DNA of 64,000 bases from Ciona intestinalis (lineage: Eukaryota; Chordata; Ascidiacea; Phlebobranchia; Cionidae): contig NW_004190446.2 in assembly GCF_000224145.3 (NCBI RefSeq), positions 62,001-126,000 of the forward strand, given 5' to 3'. This document shows, one piece after another, positions 22,601 through 33,247 of the stretch. The translations under genes were made by a program, and so were the position numbers. Below the pieces are notes generated by a model. It had not been told where the DNA came from, ran no database searches, and saw only the letters and a list, made by a program, of their open reading frames with translations. Each line of letters opens with the position of its first letter. Within the stretch, counting starts at the first letter, position 1.

Positions 22601-24988
22601 AGAATATAAACCGTTGGACTTGACTTTTGTCGATTACGTATATTCCTAGTCTGTTAGGTTTTTCCATTTATAAAATCTTCAAAACACATGAAACGAAATG
22701 TTTTAAACAAAATGTTGGCCAAACACTTGTGGACAAAATGTTGGCCAAACACTTGTGGACAGAATGTTGGCCAAACACTTGTGGAAAAAATGTTGGCCAA
22801 ACACTTGTGGACAAAATGTTGGCCAAACACTTGTGGACAGAATGTTGGCCAAACACTTGTGGACAGAATGTTGGCCAAACACTTGTGGAAAAAATGTTGG
22901 CCAAACACTTGTGGACAGAATGTTGGCCAAACACTTGTGGACAGAATGTTGGCCAAACACTTATTCTGGTGTTTTGTTAAATTTGTGCTAGGTATCTTTT
23001 TATCCACCAAACATACAACACATAAAAATAATGTTTTAAACATATTACTAACTTTGTGAAACTTCTTTTTCATTTGTCAAACCATTGGGTCTTGGTGAGA
23101 TACTGGATAGGACGGAGGTAGAGCTGGGTTTAAAATAAATATTGTTAGAAATGCAGAAAGTTAACAATTATATATATTTGTTTACTTACTATTTGTAACT
23201 TGGTGAAATTTTCTGTAAACTTGAATTGTCTCTGTTTGGTAAAGTAGTCAAGGCTGGCTTCTAAATAAATACAACAATTAAATAATATAAAACATATAGT
23301 CAGAGTAAAAAACAATGGGGTGGTTGGGGGGTCGGTAAGGACAACCCCCCTAGCCTGCTAAGAAAATAGTTTCATCGCAAACAGCTTTTGAAGGTAAAAA
23401 CCATATTTATTTGGCATTTCTTCAAAGGGTAATTATTCATACATCCATATAATATTATTATTAAACCTCATTCACAGGACTTGTGTCGGTCTCAGATAAA
23501 TCAACAATCACAATATTTTGCTTCTGGTTGGAACCTCCATCTTTCGGCGACGCTTTAAAGAAAATTTTTTCAGTTTCTGCCAAAGTATTTTTCCGGTATT
23601 GTTCGATGAGTAGTTTGTATTGTTCGCGCTGTGCTATGTTCGTGCATCGCTCAATTTCCGTTACTCGTGGCCGTCGAGACTGGAATGAATATTCAATGTA
23701 AATGTCTATTTTGTTTTAAATTAAAAAACAAGATATTTTTTTTTTTTAAATATAATTTTTTTTTTTAATAAATATAAAATTTATTTTTTATTCAATGTAA
23801 AGTATATTTTTGTTATTCCTTTTAAGACATGATAATATTATTATTTTTTCAAACTTTTTGCTTCTTTGTATACATTTGTCTTGACGCACAATACACAGAG
23901 TGTAACAAATAAGATACCACACACAACCTTACATTTTTCATCACACGGTTCTTTGTAGCAGACATGTTGTTTCGGGAGAATGTTTTATCAAATATGCTGC
24001 GAGGTCTGAAATAACATGGTTTAAAATATCCACTTTCTATGTTCATTAAAATTCATTAATTTTAAGATGAAATTTTTATCCAATAATTCTCAGCTCTTAA
24101 TACGTTCACTGTTTTACCTCTTGCCAGCTTTATGGTCCAGTTACTAAAATATTAATAAATGCAGGCTTGCAGGGTAGGCATATTCAACAGTTGCAACAGA
24201 TTCATAACATGCAGTAATGTGGCATTAAGCATATATCATCAACGTATATTAAAACAAAATGATTTTTAACATTAAAGTATCAGCATAGGCGTCTAACATG
24301 GGTATGCTTGCAATAGGTTTTGGGTAAACATGGAAAAGGAAAAACTGTTTATATTTAAATATATGGGATACTGCTTGAAGACCACCCTGGTTTTTAAATT
24401 AGGGGCTCACGCTTTACTAGAACCAATTAAAAAAACAATTACTTTCTTGGTGTTAAAATTGCATTGAAAAGTAAATTGTGTTTCGACAGCCGACTGTATT
24501 TCATTTCTTTTGAATCTGGAAAAGAGAGTTATGTTACTGGTACATAATATTAAATGAATGTAACTTATTTATCCTCGCATAGCGGAAAAACAACATTCAT
24601 TATAACACTGGTGTTCTGTTTCATACACTTTTTGCTTGCTTACGAGTCATCACAAATGTAACTTTGTGGGTGTGTTTTATCTATGGCTACAATTTATTAG
24701 TTTAAACAACCGAATAGTGACCACTGGGTTAAAACAATTGCCGCTAAGTGTCTTGCATGACTGCTAAACCCACAAGGTTCTAACATAAGTGTCACCTTAT
24801 ATAATATACACACCATTTGTTAACCTAATAACCATATTTTACCAGTGTATAATTTACTGTTTAATACATTTTATTAACAATATATATATTAATCCTATGC
24901 CTACGCCTCCAAATAAGCTCCACTTACTTGAAGAAGTAAAACTCCTATTTTCATTGTTCTGTCGTTTCGGGTTAACTTTTGACGGCAT
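19663..24988 (-). CDS. SENP1/2-type SUMO-specific protease
   Basis: Ulp1-family cysteine protease that matures SUMO and removes it from targets. Exons: 24928-24988, 24443-24515, 23933-24005, 23467-23679, 23190-23260, ~22330-22431, 21553-21712, 21203-21334, 20745-20951, 20223-20387, 19663-19824. Catalytic residues are visible: His in [10 protein letters not shown], Asp in [10 protein letters not shown], Cys in [11 protein letters not shown]; the sequence ends [12 protein letters not shown], as SENP1/2 do. The N-terminal part is basic and low-complexity, with the helix [17 protein letters not shown] that also precedes the protease domain in vertebrate SENP1. One junction is odd: the strong acceptor before 22441 would create a stop, and only a weak acceptor before 22431 keeps the frame. 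SENP1 and SENP2 cannot be separated by eye. Confidence 0.92.
20560..20725 (+). repeat. Dispersed 131-bp family copy in SENP intron
   Basis: Carries CTGCCTCAGTGGGGTCTAGA, TGGTAGCACCTTGGGTGTTG and CCCCAGGTCTCAG, in the same order as at 600-910. It ends about 20 bp from the splice donor at 20745. Confidence 0.75.
21754..21955. mobile_element. ~200-bp MITE with ~27-bp terminal inverted repeats
   Basis: Left end TAGGGTGGGGGAAGATGGGA and right end TCCCATCTTCCCCCACCCTA are near-perfect inverted repeats that extend to AGGTGT/ACACCT. No coding content. Decayed or half copies of the family occur at 27356-27560, 25398-25500, 9515-9590 and about 1480-1560. It lies in a SENP intron. Confidence 0.85.
22712..22965. 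repeat. 26-bp minisatellite in SENP intron
   Basis: Ten units of 26 bp with the constant core TTGGCCAAACACTTGTGGA; only the four to five bases after GGA vary (ACAAAATG, ACAGAATG, AAAAAATG). Since 26 is not a multiple of three, the reading frame rotates through the array; several overlapping open frames on both strands result, which I do not take as genes. Confidence 0.95.
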
Positions 24989-27280
24989 ATTTTGATCCAG
25001 CCACTTCAAAACGTTAACAGACTATCTATAATGGTATAATAAGTCTCGCTCGTATAGTACAACTGACACATAAATAAACAACAACTGTTGTCGCACCTTT
25101 ACTGCGTTTTAACGAGTGTGAAAACTTCCAAAAAAAACTATTACCAATTTTCTCACAGCCAGTAAAGTAGGCAAGCTGATAAAACTAATTTTAATGATGA
25201 TTAAGGAATTCACAATATTTGGATAAAAATATAAAATCACAGACATAACAAAAATCTAAAGTGAACTCTTGGAGTTTTACTTACGGAATCAATCGATATT
25301 TATCGTACATTTTGGACCCCGTTAAAACAAATTAATTTAGCTCCATCTAGCAGAAAGTTACGTTTCTATGCGCAACGCCAATTTTTAAAAAATCGGTGTG
25401 GGGTAAGATGGGATACCGTTACCAACTAAAATCTCATATTTTATAACCGTGTTATAAACAATTAACTGTGGTCTTTCAAGAGTCGCAGAGCTACGTCTAT
25501 AGGTTCATGGCGAGCTCTTACGAGCCCTTGCCCAGCCGTCAAGTAAGCTTATGCCCGATACTGTATCGTGTACTTGTATACAAGAAAAAGGAATAAAATA
25601 TAGCAAGATATAGATGAATGTAACTTACTTTATCCTCGCGTGATCAGAAAACGACAGTCGTTATAACACCGGTTTTAATACACCTCCAGCGAGTTACCAT
25701 GTATGTAGCTTACGAGTTACCATATCATGAACTATTTATCTCTGGACTCGGGTTATAAAAGCAATTAGTACTCCAGTAGATCTAGTACCCCGTTGGAGCC
25801 TGTATATAAAGTCGGACCAACGCGGAGTTGTAGCAACCCGTCGTAGTATTGCATCACATAAATTCTTTGTTCCCAGTATTGACCCAAATGTTTGACATCG
25901 CGCGCTAACTTTCCCATAACGCGGCGGATGCACCCTGCCGTTAACCAAGTTAGTGGCGACTGCCGACGTTCCCAATTGTGTCCTATTCATTATAACCTCG
26001 TTATCGCCATTTATCACGCCGATTCGTCTGACACCTGAAATTCCTTTTTCCCCTCAAACTATTTCCCGACCGATATATATACCGTTGTGTAATTGCCTTT
26101 TGTTATCTGGTCAACAAACGAAGGAGACCAAGCTAACGACTATAAGAATAAAAGAGACAAATACAGTTACTGTAACTGAGGGTACAGAACCGTGTGATTT
26201 CTTGCCAGCCAAGACGCTAGATAACCCAGACTAGGAAACGACAACTCCTAGATAACCGAGACTAGGACGTAGCTTTAGACACCCACGAGCGCACGAAGTA
26301 AACTGCAGCTCACCTGCAATTAGCTCATAAACATTTAACCAACATAGGGTGTCTAAAGGGTCATTCACCCAACCAGAAATCCTATTTATTCAGTGGGGGC
26401 CGTCGACTATGCCATAGATACCATGAACTGTACGGACTGTAAAAAGAGTTGTCGTATTTAGATAAAGTGTCAAAAATTAATAGTAAAGTATGTTGAAAAG
26501 AAGCCACAACTAATAAAAAAATCTTCTAACAATCACTATGTCAAATGTTTACGGAAATTTTTGTGATTTAATAAGTATTCAAACTACAAAAAAATGGGAA
26601 ATATTAACTTGCAATGCTTGAACCCGAGAATTTTCGCAATTAAACTTTCAATACTTAGTGGAAAATAGTGTGAAACCATAGTGTTACACAGCCAATATGC
26701 CCACCACGCCAGGGAGTAAAGCAATGAAAATAAAAATAATAAAGCAAAATGTAAAATCGATAAAACACAAACGTTTAATTGCAATGTTTATTGCATGGTA
26801 ATAAACTATGAATCTACTATACACAACATGCTGTATATGTAAGTAAGCCTTTGATTAACAGTTAACCTGTACAAAGTATAATACGGAGAAACTTTGTACC
26901 TAATAACACTTTCACGTGGGTGCAAAAATAAGCAGAAATTTTACAGCAAAGGCACTACGAAATTAACGCTTGTTACCGTTACAACTATCAGAATACAATC
27001 AACATATACCATCTGTGTACACATGCTACAGGAGTAACGATTTATTTGACTAAGTTTTTGCTTATTTTTGAGCATATATATAGCGTACTGCATGTGTGTT
27101 AAAAGTTTAAGTTGTTTAAATTACCATGATAGAACAGAGAGTATTGTGAAATACAGACTGCATACAACATAACATATACACATTTAGCATATATTTATTC
27201 TTGATTCAGTAGCAAAATATCAAATAAATTAATAAACCAATTTGCTGGTAAACTACGTAAACGACTGAATTAAAGTAGAT
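24989..27280. other. Intergenic region between SENP and lectin-like gene
   Basis: A divergent gene pair shares this 2.3-kb spacer. It holds a half copy of the TAGGGTGGGG MITE (25398-25500), a copy of the 96-bp repeat (25600-25720) and a less AT-rich block (25740-26350). The rest is AT-rich with no coding signal I trust. Confidence 0.6.
25740..26350. other. GC-richer block of unknown origin, possibly an element remnant
   Basis: Composition differs from the AT-rich flanks. It contains a TATATATACC box (26072), AATAAA (26138) and repeated CTAGATAAC(C) motifs at 26216-26260. The open frames on both strands have no recognisable domain. An old long-terminal-repeat remnant is one possibility, but no second copy is present in the window to test it. 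Confidence 0.25.
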
Positions 27281-28956
27281 ATGATTCTATTGATCTTAAT
27301 CTTGTCTATCTTGGATATTGCTGCTTCAAGTAAGTTAATTATGTAGGTTTTACTTAACATATTATATATTTATACATATAGTTCTGTGGAGTAAGATATA
27401 GATACAGTTAGCGCATCGAATCCTACATTTCCTAATCGTGATTTTTAACAGTTAAAAAGACTATGTCAGAGTCGCGGGGAAACGTTTTATAATTTTGTAA
27501 ATATTCTTTGTTTACAATCAAATGCGACGATAAAGAGATGTGTGTTACCCAACCTACTATAATATATAGATACATTTCAGCCCAACTTTTTATATAATTA
27601 CTTCTGGTAGCACTATGTGGGTAAAATGGGACACCGGGTTCAAAGCAATGTTACAAATATACCTATTGCAGATGAGATAACTCTTCACAAAGGAAGTTTT
27701 ACCTTGCAATCTTACTCAACAAGTAACACAACGAATATCCAGATTCCGTACATGATTTGTTTTCGTTCGTTGCCCGCATATGTGTATGCAACAGTGACAC
27801 CTACCGACCAATCCCTACCCCACAACTTTACTTTAAACGTCGAAGAAATTCGAGAAAACTCATTCATTGCTGAAATGATCAGAACAGATGGGGTAAATAA
27901 TTGGGATACGCCTATTACCGTGAAATGGACATTATTTTTTGGTGAGTTTATTGTATTAATCAATTTATTTGCGCCTCTGTATAAAATGGAGGTTTAAAGC
28001 TTGACGCTGCTAACATTGTAGGCGAAGATGTCCTTGGGCAATACACTTATCGACAATTTAAAGCGGGCACGTGGTGTATGAAACAGAACAACTGGGTTTT
28101 AACGACGGTCGTTGCCTCGCCATGTGACGATAAAAAAATTACACACGTGTTATAAAAACACAATAAATGCCCTGTGCCGCGCGAAGATAAATAAGTTACA
28201 TTTATTCAACTCAGCATATAATTGCACAGGGAATGGCATCGGATACAAAAACTAATTCATTTGGCTTCCCACCTTCCATGGAACGCACACGTTGGACTAT
28301 CCGGCAGCATTAGGAGTTTGTAGAGATTTGAATGCAACACTGGTGGATATAACAGACGCGAAGATGTACGATTCGGTCTATCAATACGTTACAAGGAACT
28401 TCATTTTTGATAAGGGTTACGTTAACGTTTGGATTGGATTAGTTTACGACGCGACAGTAAGTGGGCGTGTCTATAGCATGTTAGTCTTAAGACAGCGTAC
28501 GATATTGACTGGTGCGTGGTGATTTTCAGAGTTAAAAATACCAAAAAGAACAACCACCAACTAATTTAAATACGTGGTAACTCGTAAGTGGGCACGAAAC
28601 TGTTGTTGCTCCGCCACGTGAAGATAAAATCGGTTACACTCATTCTGTTATACGTTTAAACGGCTGCTGTGAATTAAATTTAAACACTTGTGTTACTATA
28701 TTTAATTACCTGTTCGAACAAATTACCGAGTGGGAATTAGTAGCAAATCAACAGTCCTTAAAACACGTATCTATAATTTCAGAAAGGAAAAGTTTATCAA
28801 TCCACCGGTCAATTAGGTTACTATGGGAGCTTTCATCCCGGGAATCCAGTCAACGACCTGAGCAAACGTCATATGGTGATTGGTGTGCGACCCCCTGGAA
28901 GTTTAAACACCGATCGTGGAATGTGGAACTCACTTACAACACATAGAGACACATAG
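27281..28956 (+). CDS. Secreted lectin-like protein (H-type-like plus C-type-like domains), with one in-frame TAA
   Basis: Four exons with matching phases: 27281-27329, 27672-27941, 28215-28456, 28783-28956; 244 residues. Exon 1 is a signal peptide (MILLILILSILDIAAS). Exon 2 looks like an H-type lectin domain (IQIPYMICFRSLPAYVYATV, then WDTPITVKWTLF). Exons 3-4 look like a C-type lectin fold (YNCTGNGIGYKN, LDYPAALGVCRDLNATLVDI, NVWIGLVYDA, GMWNSL), but the usual last cysteines are missing. An in-frame TAA at 28253-28255 interrupts exon 3 between YKN and FIWLPTF. It may be a recent null allele, a sequence error, or a sign of another splice pattern. Domain calls are inferred from pattern and moderately sure. 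Confidence 0.6.
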
Positions 28957-29782
28957 GCATTATGTCAAATACTGATTGAATAAAGTAAACTATAAAGGGT
29001 CTGACACCGTGATACAGTAGCTCGATGCTTCTACCATTTCATGCGTAAAGACATGGTTATTACTTCAAATTAATTAGATGTTCGTGTTAAAATGTTTTTG
29101 CTGTTCTTTGTTTCCAAGAAATTGAAACACATAAAAGGCTGCGTACAAAACTACCTTTAAATTAACAGGAAGAAACATGTATACCAAGAATATACTGGTT
29201 TGCAACTGTTTTCGGGTATAGACCTTCGTCAGCTTTTTTCGTTATATGTCCGTTAACGGCATGTTTGTTACACGATTTTTACAAACCCATAGAAAACACA
29301 GTTGCTTTTTAAATATTCAAACAAGTTGTCACTGAAACACAACAACCCCTTTATCTGTTTTGTAAATTAATTTGACAGAATTTCGATTGCTGCAAAATAC
29401 ATTAATACAGTATATATATATGTTGTGTTGTGTAAATACGTCTACTGATAGAAGTTATAAACTGTTTTAGCGTTACGTATATATTTTAAAAGCTAATTTC
29501 TTCAACATGTTTATATATAAAGCAGTAATACAGATGTATGATTTGTACGTTAAGGTAAAGAAACACAACGACTCGTGTGAATGTATAGAAACTTGGTTTA
29601 TAGACAATGAATTCGTAAGTTTGTAACCACGTTCAATGTGGTGTTCCTTCTGGAATAAGTAGGGTAGTTCAGGTGTAAAGAAGATTCTGCATCATGTTAT
29701 ATTAACCTAAGTTGAATAAAGTATAAAACCAACCCTTGATAATTTTACAGATAAATTGGTTTAAATAGCAAATTATTTATCT
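28957..29782. other. Spacer before the dystrophin-like gene
   Basis: No coding exon. A minus-strand CTGACGA...GAAA motif with a short stem (GGT/ACC) lies at 29209-29232. A splice acceptor TTTTACAG ends at 29750, 32 bp upstream of the dystrophin-like ATG. Confidence 0.5.
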
Positions 29783-32194
29783 ATGATGGAACAATGGGAA
29801 GACATAGCCTCGATATTAGAAGGTTTGATTGATTGGCTAAAAGTTAAAAATGAAGACACGAATAAAATTATGATGCAGTGTGTGGCTGATGCTGAGGCCC
29901 TTACACAGTTTCGATCGCAACATGAAATATTGGATGGTGAGCTTGAAGCTAAATGTGCGGTGATTGACAGGAGCTTGAAAGCCGTTGATGCCATTGTTAT
30001 TCAGCATCAAGAACAAGCAGAATACCCTGATAAGTATGTGAGGCCAATGCAACTGGCAAGGATCTCTACCCTTGCCTCTGAGCTAAGGGAAGTTTGGAAA
30101 GTAACGCAGAAGAAAAGTGTTCAGTTGAAACTACATATTAATAAACTGTTGCCCGCTGTCGAAGAGTTAAACTTACTTTTGCGCAAGTGTTATATAATGT
30201 TGCAGAACATTGAGAGGACAAAAGAAGACTGGGTTGGAGTGGGAGAACTCCCTATTGAGGCTTTGCAAGTTCATATTAAGAATATGAAGCTGTTTCAGAA
30301 GAATTACATGGACCCCATAGCAGTGAACATGGAGAAGCTGAAGTCTGCCATCTTGTATTTCCATGAAATGAAGATGCAGTTTACTCCGGACACAAAGAAG
30401 AAGATGGATGAGGTAGAGATGAGATGGAAGGTGATGCAGGTTTACTGCAGCGAGAGGACAAAACAACTCCTCGACGCAGCAAGAGATTTTGGGCCGAATT
30501 CTCAATTGTTTTTAACTTCTTCTGTGGAAGGGGCGTGGGAAAGAGCCGTTGCAGAGAATAAAGTTCCGTATTACATCAACCATAAAAGCAAAAGTACAAG
30601 TTGGGATCATCCAAAGATGGCCGAACTCATGGAGTCAATGTTGGATTTAAATGACGTTCGTTTCACCGCGTACAGAACCTCCATGAAATTGCAACGACTC
30701 CAAAAAGCTCTTTGTCTTGACCTTTTGAACTTAGATACAGCAGTTGACGCATTCACACAGCATAAGTTGAATATAAGTATTGATAATCCTCATGTGAAAG
30801 ATGACGTGAATGTGCTGGACATGATAACTTGTCTCACAACAATATATGATGCATTGGAGCGTGAACACAAGACCCTTGTTAATGTACCTCTATGTGTCGA
30901 CATGTGTTTAAACTGGTTACTTAACGTGTACGACACAAAACGCAGCAGCACCATAAGTACAAGATCATTCATTACAGGAATAACGTCAATGTGTAACTCC
31001 CCCATTGAAGAGAAATACAAATATGTGTTTCAACAGATAGGCATGCCGGCTGGATTTACAGACAGAGTTAAACTTGGTGACTTGATCAAAGATTTTATGT
31101 TGATACCAAAACAACTTGGTGAATCAGAAGCATTTGGTGGATGCAACCCACATGCTAGTGTGTGTAGCTGCTTTCAGTTAGTTGGAAGAAGACCTGAGAT
31201 TGATGCAGCTCAGTTTATCGACTGGATGAAGTTGGAGCCGCAGTCGTTGGTGTGGTTGCCGGTATTACATCGACTTATATCAGCCGAGAATGTGAGTCAT
31301 CCCGCTCGTTGTTCAGTTTGCAGGGAGTGCCCGATTGTTGGTTTCCGTTACCGCAGTTTACGACATTTTAAACACGATATTTGCCAAAGTTGTTTCTTCT
31401 CTGGGAGGGTGGCAAAGAATAATAAGTTCTGTTACCCAATAGTTGAATATTGTACGCCAACTACGTCGACTGAAAACATCAGAGATTTTACGAAGATCCT
31501 AAAAAATAAACTCCGAAATAAATCAAGATCTGCCAAACGGATCGGGTATTTACCGGTGAAGACTGATGACAAAGAGGACCCTAATGATGATGGCACCAAT
31601 GATGTCATAGATGGTGGGATTGATGATCAAACAAATGGAGGAGCAAATGAGACACACGAGAAGATCGAAGAGTACGCGAGGATTCTCGCAGACCTGGATG
31701 ATGAGACAGGAGTTCAACCTCCTCTCGATGAAGAGCAGGAATGCATACTCGAGTATTGTGGAGCTCTTACTGAGGATAAAAGTCCCACCATCTTCACTCA
31801 CCAGGAAGATATCTTCAGCTCTAAAGCATCCAGGTCAGATCTACCTTCCCCACCGAGGATCAAGGAAGTAAATGTCGCGATCCATGATTCAAAACCTTAC
31901 TCGGTTGCCAAACAACATAATGATGCAGGAAACCAACCCCATGTGTCGTCCAGGTTGAGCAATGGCCCGGATTTAATGATCGAAGCAAAGATCTTGCAAC
32001 ATCACTCCTCGAGGATCGATACACAGATGAAGATGTTGGAGAATCACAACGAGAGCATCAAGAATCAACTCCAGGAGCTCAAGATGTTGATGAACGACTC
32101 AGAAACATCAAGCGAACACTCGATGTCTCACATATTCGAGAGCCCGTCTGTTCACATAAATACATTGCTCAATAGCGCCACCACCTGGAACTAA
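29783..32194 (+). CDS. Short dystrophin-family protein (WW, EF-hand, ZZ, coiled coil), intronless
   Basis: Scaffold that links dystroglycan and syntrophin/dystrobrevin at membranes. 803 codons in one exon. Residues ~1-240 are helical, spectrin-repeat-like. The WW domain is near 246-280 ([27 protein letters not shown]). The EF-hand-like region follows ([35 protein letters not shown]). The ZZ zinc finger is near 508-555 ([32 protein letters not shown]). The C-terminal coiled coil is near 725-780 ([20 protein letters not shown]). There is no actin-binding domain or long rod, as in vertebrate Dp116 or DRP2. An in-frame stop lies just upstream of the ATG, so the start is well set; an acceptor at 29750 suggests a spliced leader or 5' UTR exon. 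Vertebrate counterparts have many introns, so this copy has lost them or is a retrocopy. Confidence 0.95.
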   Translation: MMEQWEDIASILEGLIDWLKVKNEDTNKIMMQCVADAEALTQFRSQHEILDGELEAKCAVIDRSLKAVDAIVIQHQEQAEYPDKYVRPMQLARISTLASELREVWKVTQKKSVQLKLHINKLLPAVEELNLLLRKCYIMLQNIERTKEDWVGVGELPIEALQVHIKNMKLFQKNYMDPIAVNMEKLKSAILYFHEMKMQFTPDTKKKMDEVEMRWKVMQVYCSERTKQLLDAARDFGPNSQLFLTSSVEGAWERAVAENKVPYYINHKSKSTSWDHPKMAELMESMLDLNDVRFTAYRTSMKLQRLQKALCLDLLNLDTAVDAFTQHKLNISIDNPHVKDDVNVLDMITCLTTIYDALEREHKTLVNVPLCVDMCLNWLLNVYDTKRSSTISTRSFITGITSMCNSPIEEKYKYVFQQIGMPAGFTDRVKLGDLIKDFMLIPKQLGESEAFGGCNPHASVCSCFQLVGRRPEIDAAQFIDWMKLEPQSLVWLPVLHRLISAENVSHPARCSVCRECPIVGFRYRSLRHFKHDICQSCFFSGRVAKNNKFCYPIVEYCTPTTSTENIRDFTKILKNKLRNKSRSAKRIGYLPVKTDDKEDPNDDGTNDVIDGGIDDQTNGGANETHEKIEEYARILADLDDETGVQPPLDEEQECILEYCGALTEDKSPTIFTHQEDIFSSKASRSDLPSPPRIKEVNVAIHDSKPYSVAKQHNDAGNQPHVSSRLSNGPDLMIEAKILQHHSSRIDTQMKMLENHNESIKNQLQELKMLMNDSETSSEHSMSHIFESPSVHINTLLNSATTWN

Positions 32195-33247
32195 GGCGGG
32201 TGGAAAAGTCGAAAACAAACGAATCATTGATTATTACACAGTTTCGCCACACAAACTTAAATTATTATAAATACTTTGTCTTTGTTTTAACCACGTTGCA
32301 TGCTTAATTTGTAAATATTAAATTTTAGCACTTTTTAATGAATGGTACTTACATACTGTAAATACACCTTGCATGTTTTTATTGCCAACTTTTTACTTTT
32401 TTTCATTTTTACAACAATCGATCACTTTTGAATTGCCAATCCATGTTAAGTTACGGTGCGACTTTCTCTTCTAACACAAAAACTTTCACCTCAAACCTGA
32501 TCATTGTAACATATGCTTTGTTTTGCACGATCAATAAAATTGCCACTTTTCATATTTTGTCCTCGCTGTCACTTGAAGAAATCTATGCTGGCTACTCCTG
32601 TATTAGGACACAGCATGCTGTAGGGCCTCAGAAACTGTTTGGAACTAACAAACCAAATAAAAGGCTGAGGCTAAATAACTTAAGCTCCAACCCATTATAT
32701 TGATAATATAAAAAGCTAGAACTTAGTCCGACTGTTGGCATAGGAGTGGCAACCATGGATAAGTCACTCAAGTTCCCACCCACGAGGATATAAATAACCA
32801 AACCAACCAAAAGTCATGTCTGCTTATCCACACACTGCAATATCTTCAGCAACTCAACTGTGGGCATGGGAGCAGGCAACCATAGATAAGTCACTCAAGT
32901 TACCACACACAAGAATATAAACGACCAACCACTATAACTTGGAGAATAAAACAAAAAGAAAATCCATAAATGTATAAACTGTTATTAATCATTAAAACAG
33001 TGATTTGAGCAGTACGTACAATACTATAAATATATTCTGCCCCAAAATAGATGTTTGAACTGTTAGTAATTGGGAACTCATAAAATATATATATAACATG
33101 ACGTATAATACAGTAAACTTAATCTACATTCACTGTGAATAATTCACATTACTTTTAGCTTATCTTTAATGCCACAAACAGGCATAAGTAACATGAATAA
33201 ATGAACACAGTGCAATAACAAAAGTAACTTATTCTAAATAAACAAGA
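32195..33247. other. Spacer between dystrophin-like gene and AKAP14 (tail to tail)
   Basis: Holds both genes' 3' ends. AATAAA at 32536 and 32655 on the plus strand could serve the dystrophin-like gene. A ~125-bp dispersed repeat is present twice at about 32725-32935. Confidence 0.55.
32725..32935 (+). repeat. Dispersed 'GGCATGGGAGTGGCAACCAT' repeat, about 1.5 copies
   Basis: Shared blocks are ATAAGTCACTCAAGTTCCCA, CACGAGGATATAAATAACCA and AAAAGTCATGTCTGCTTATC. Other copies lie at 42700-42860, 56520-56690 and, reversed, 57010-57150, three of them in introns. Confidence 0.8.

Noticed and set aside
22627-23073. Five overlapping open frames on both strands
   Set aside because: All are translations of the 26-bp minisatellite in a SENP intron, with no splice or domain support.
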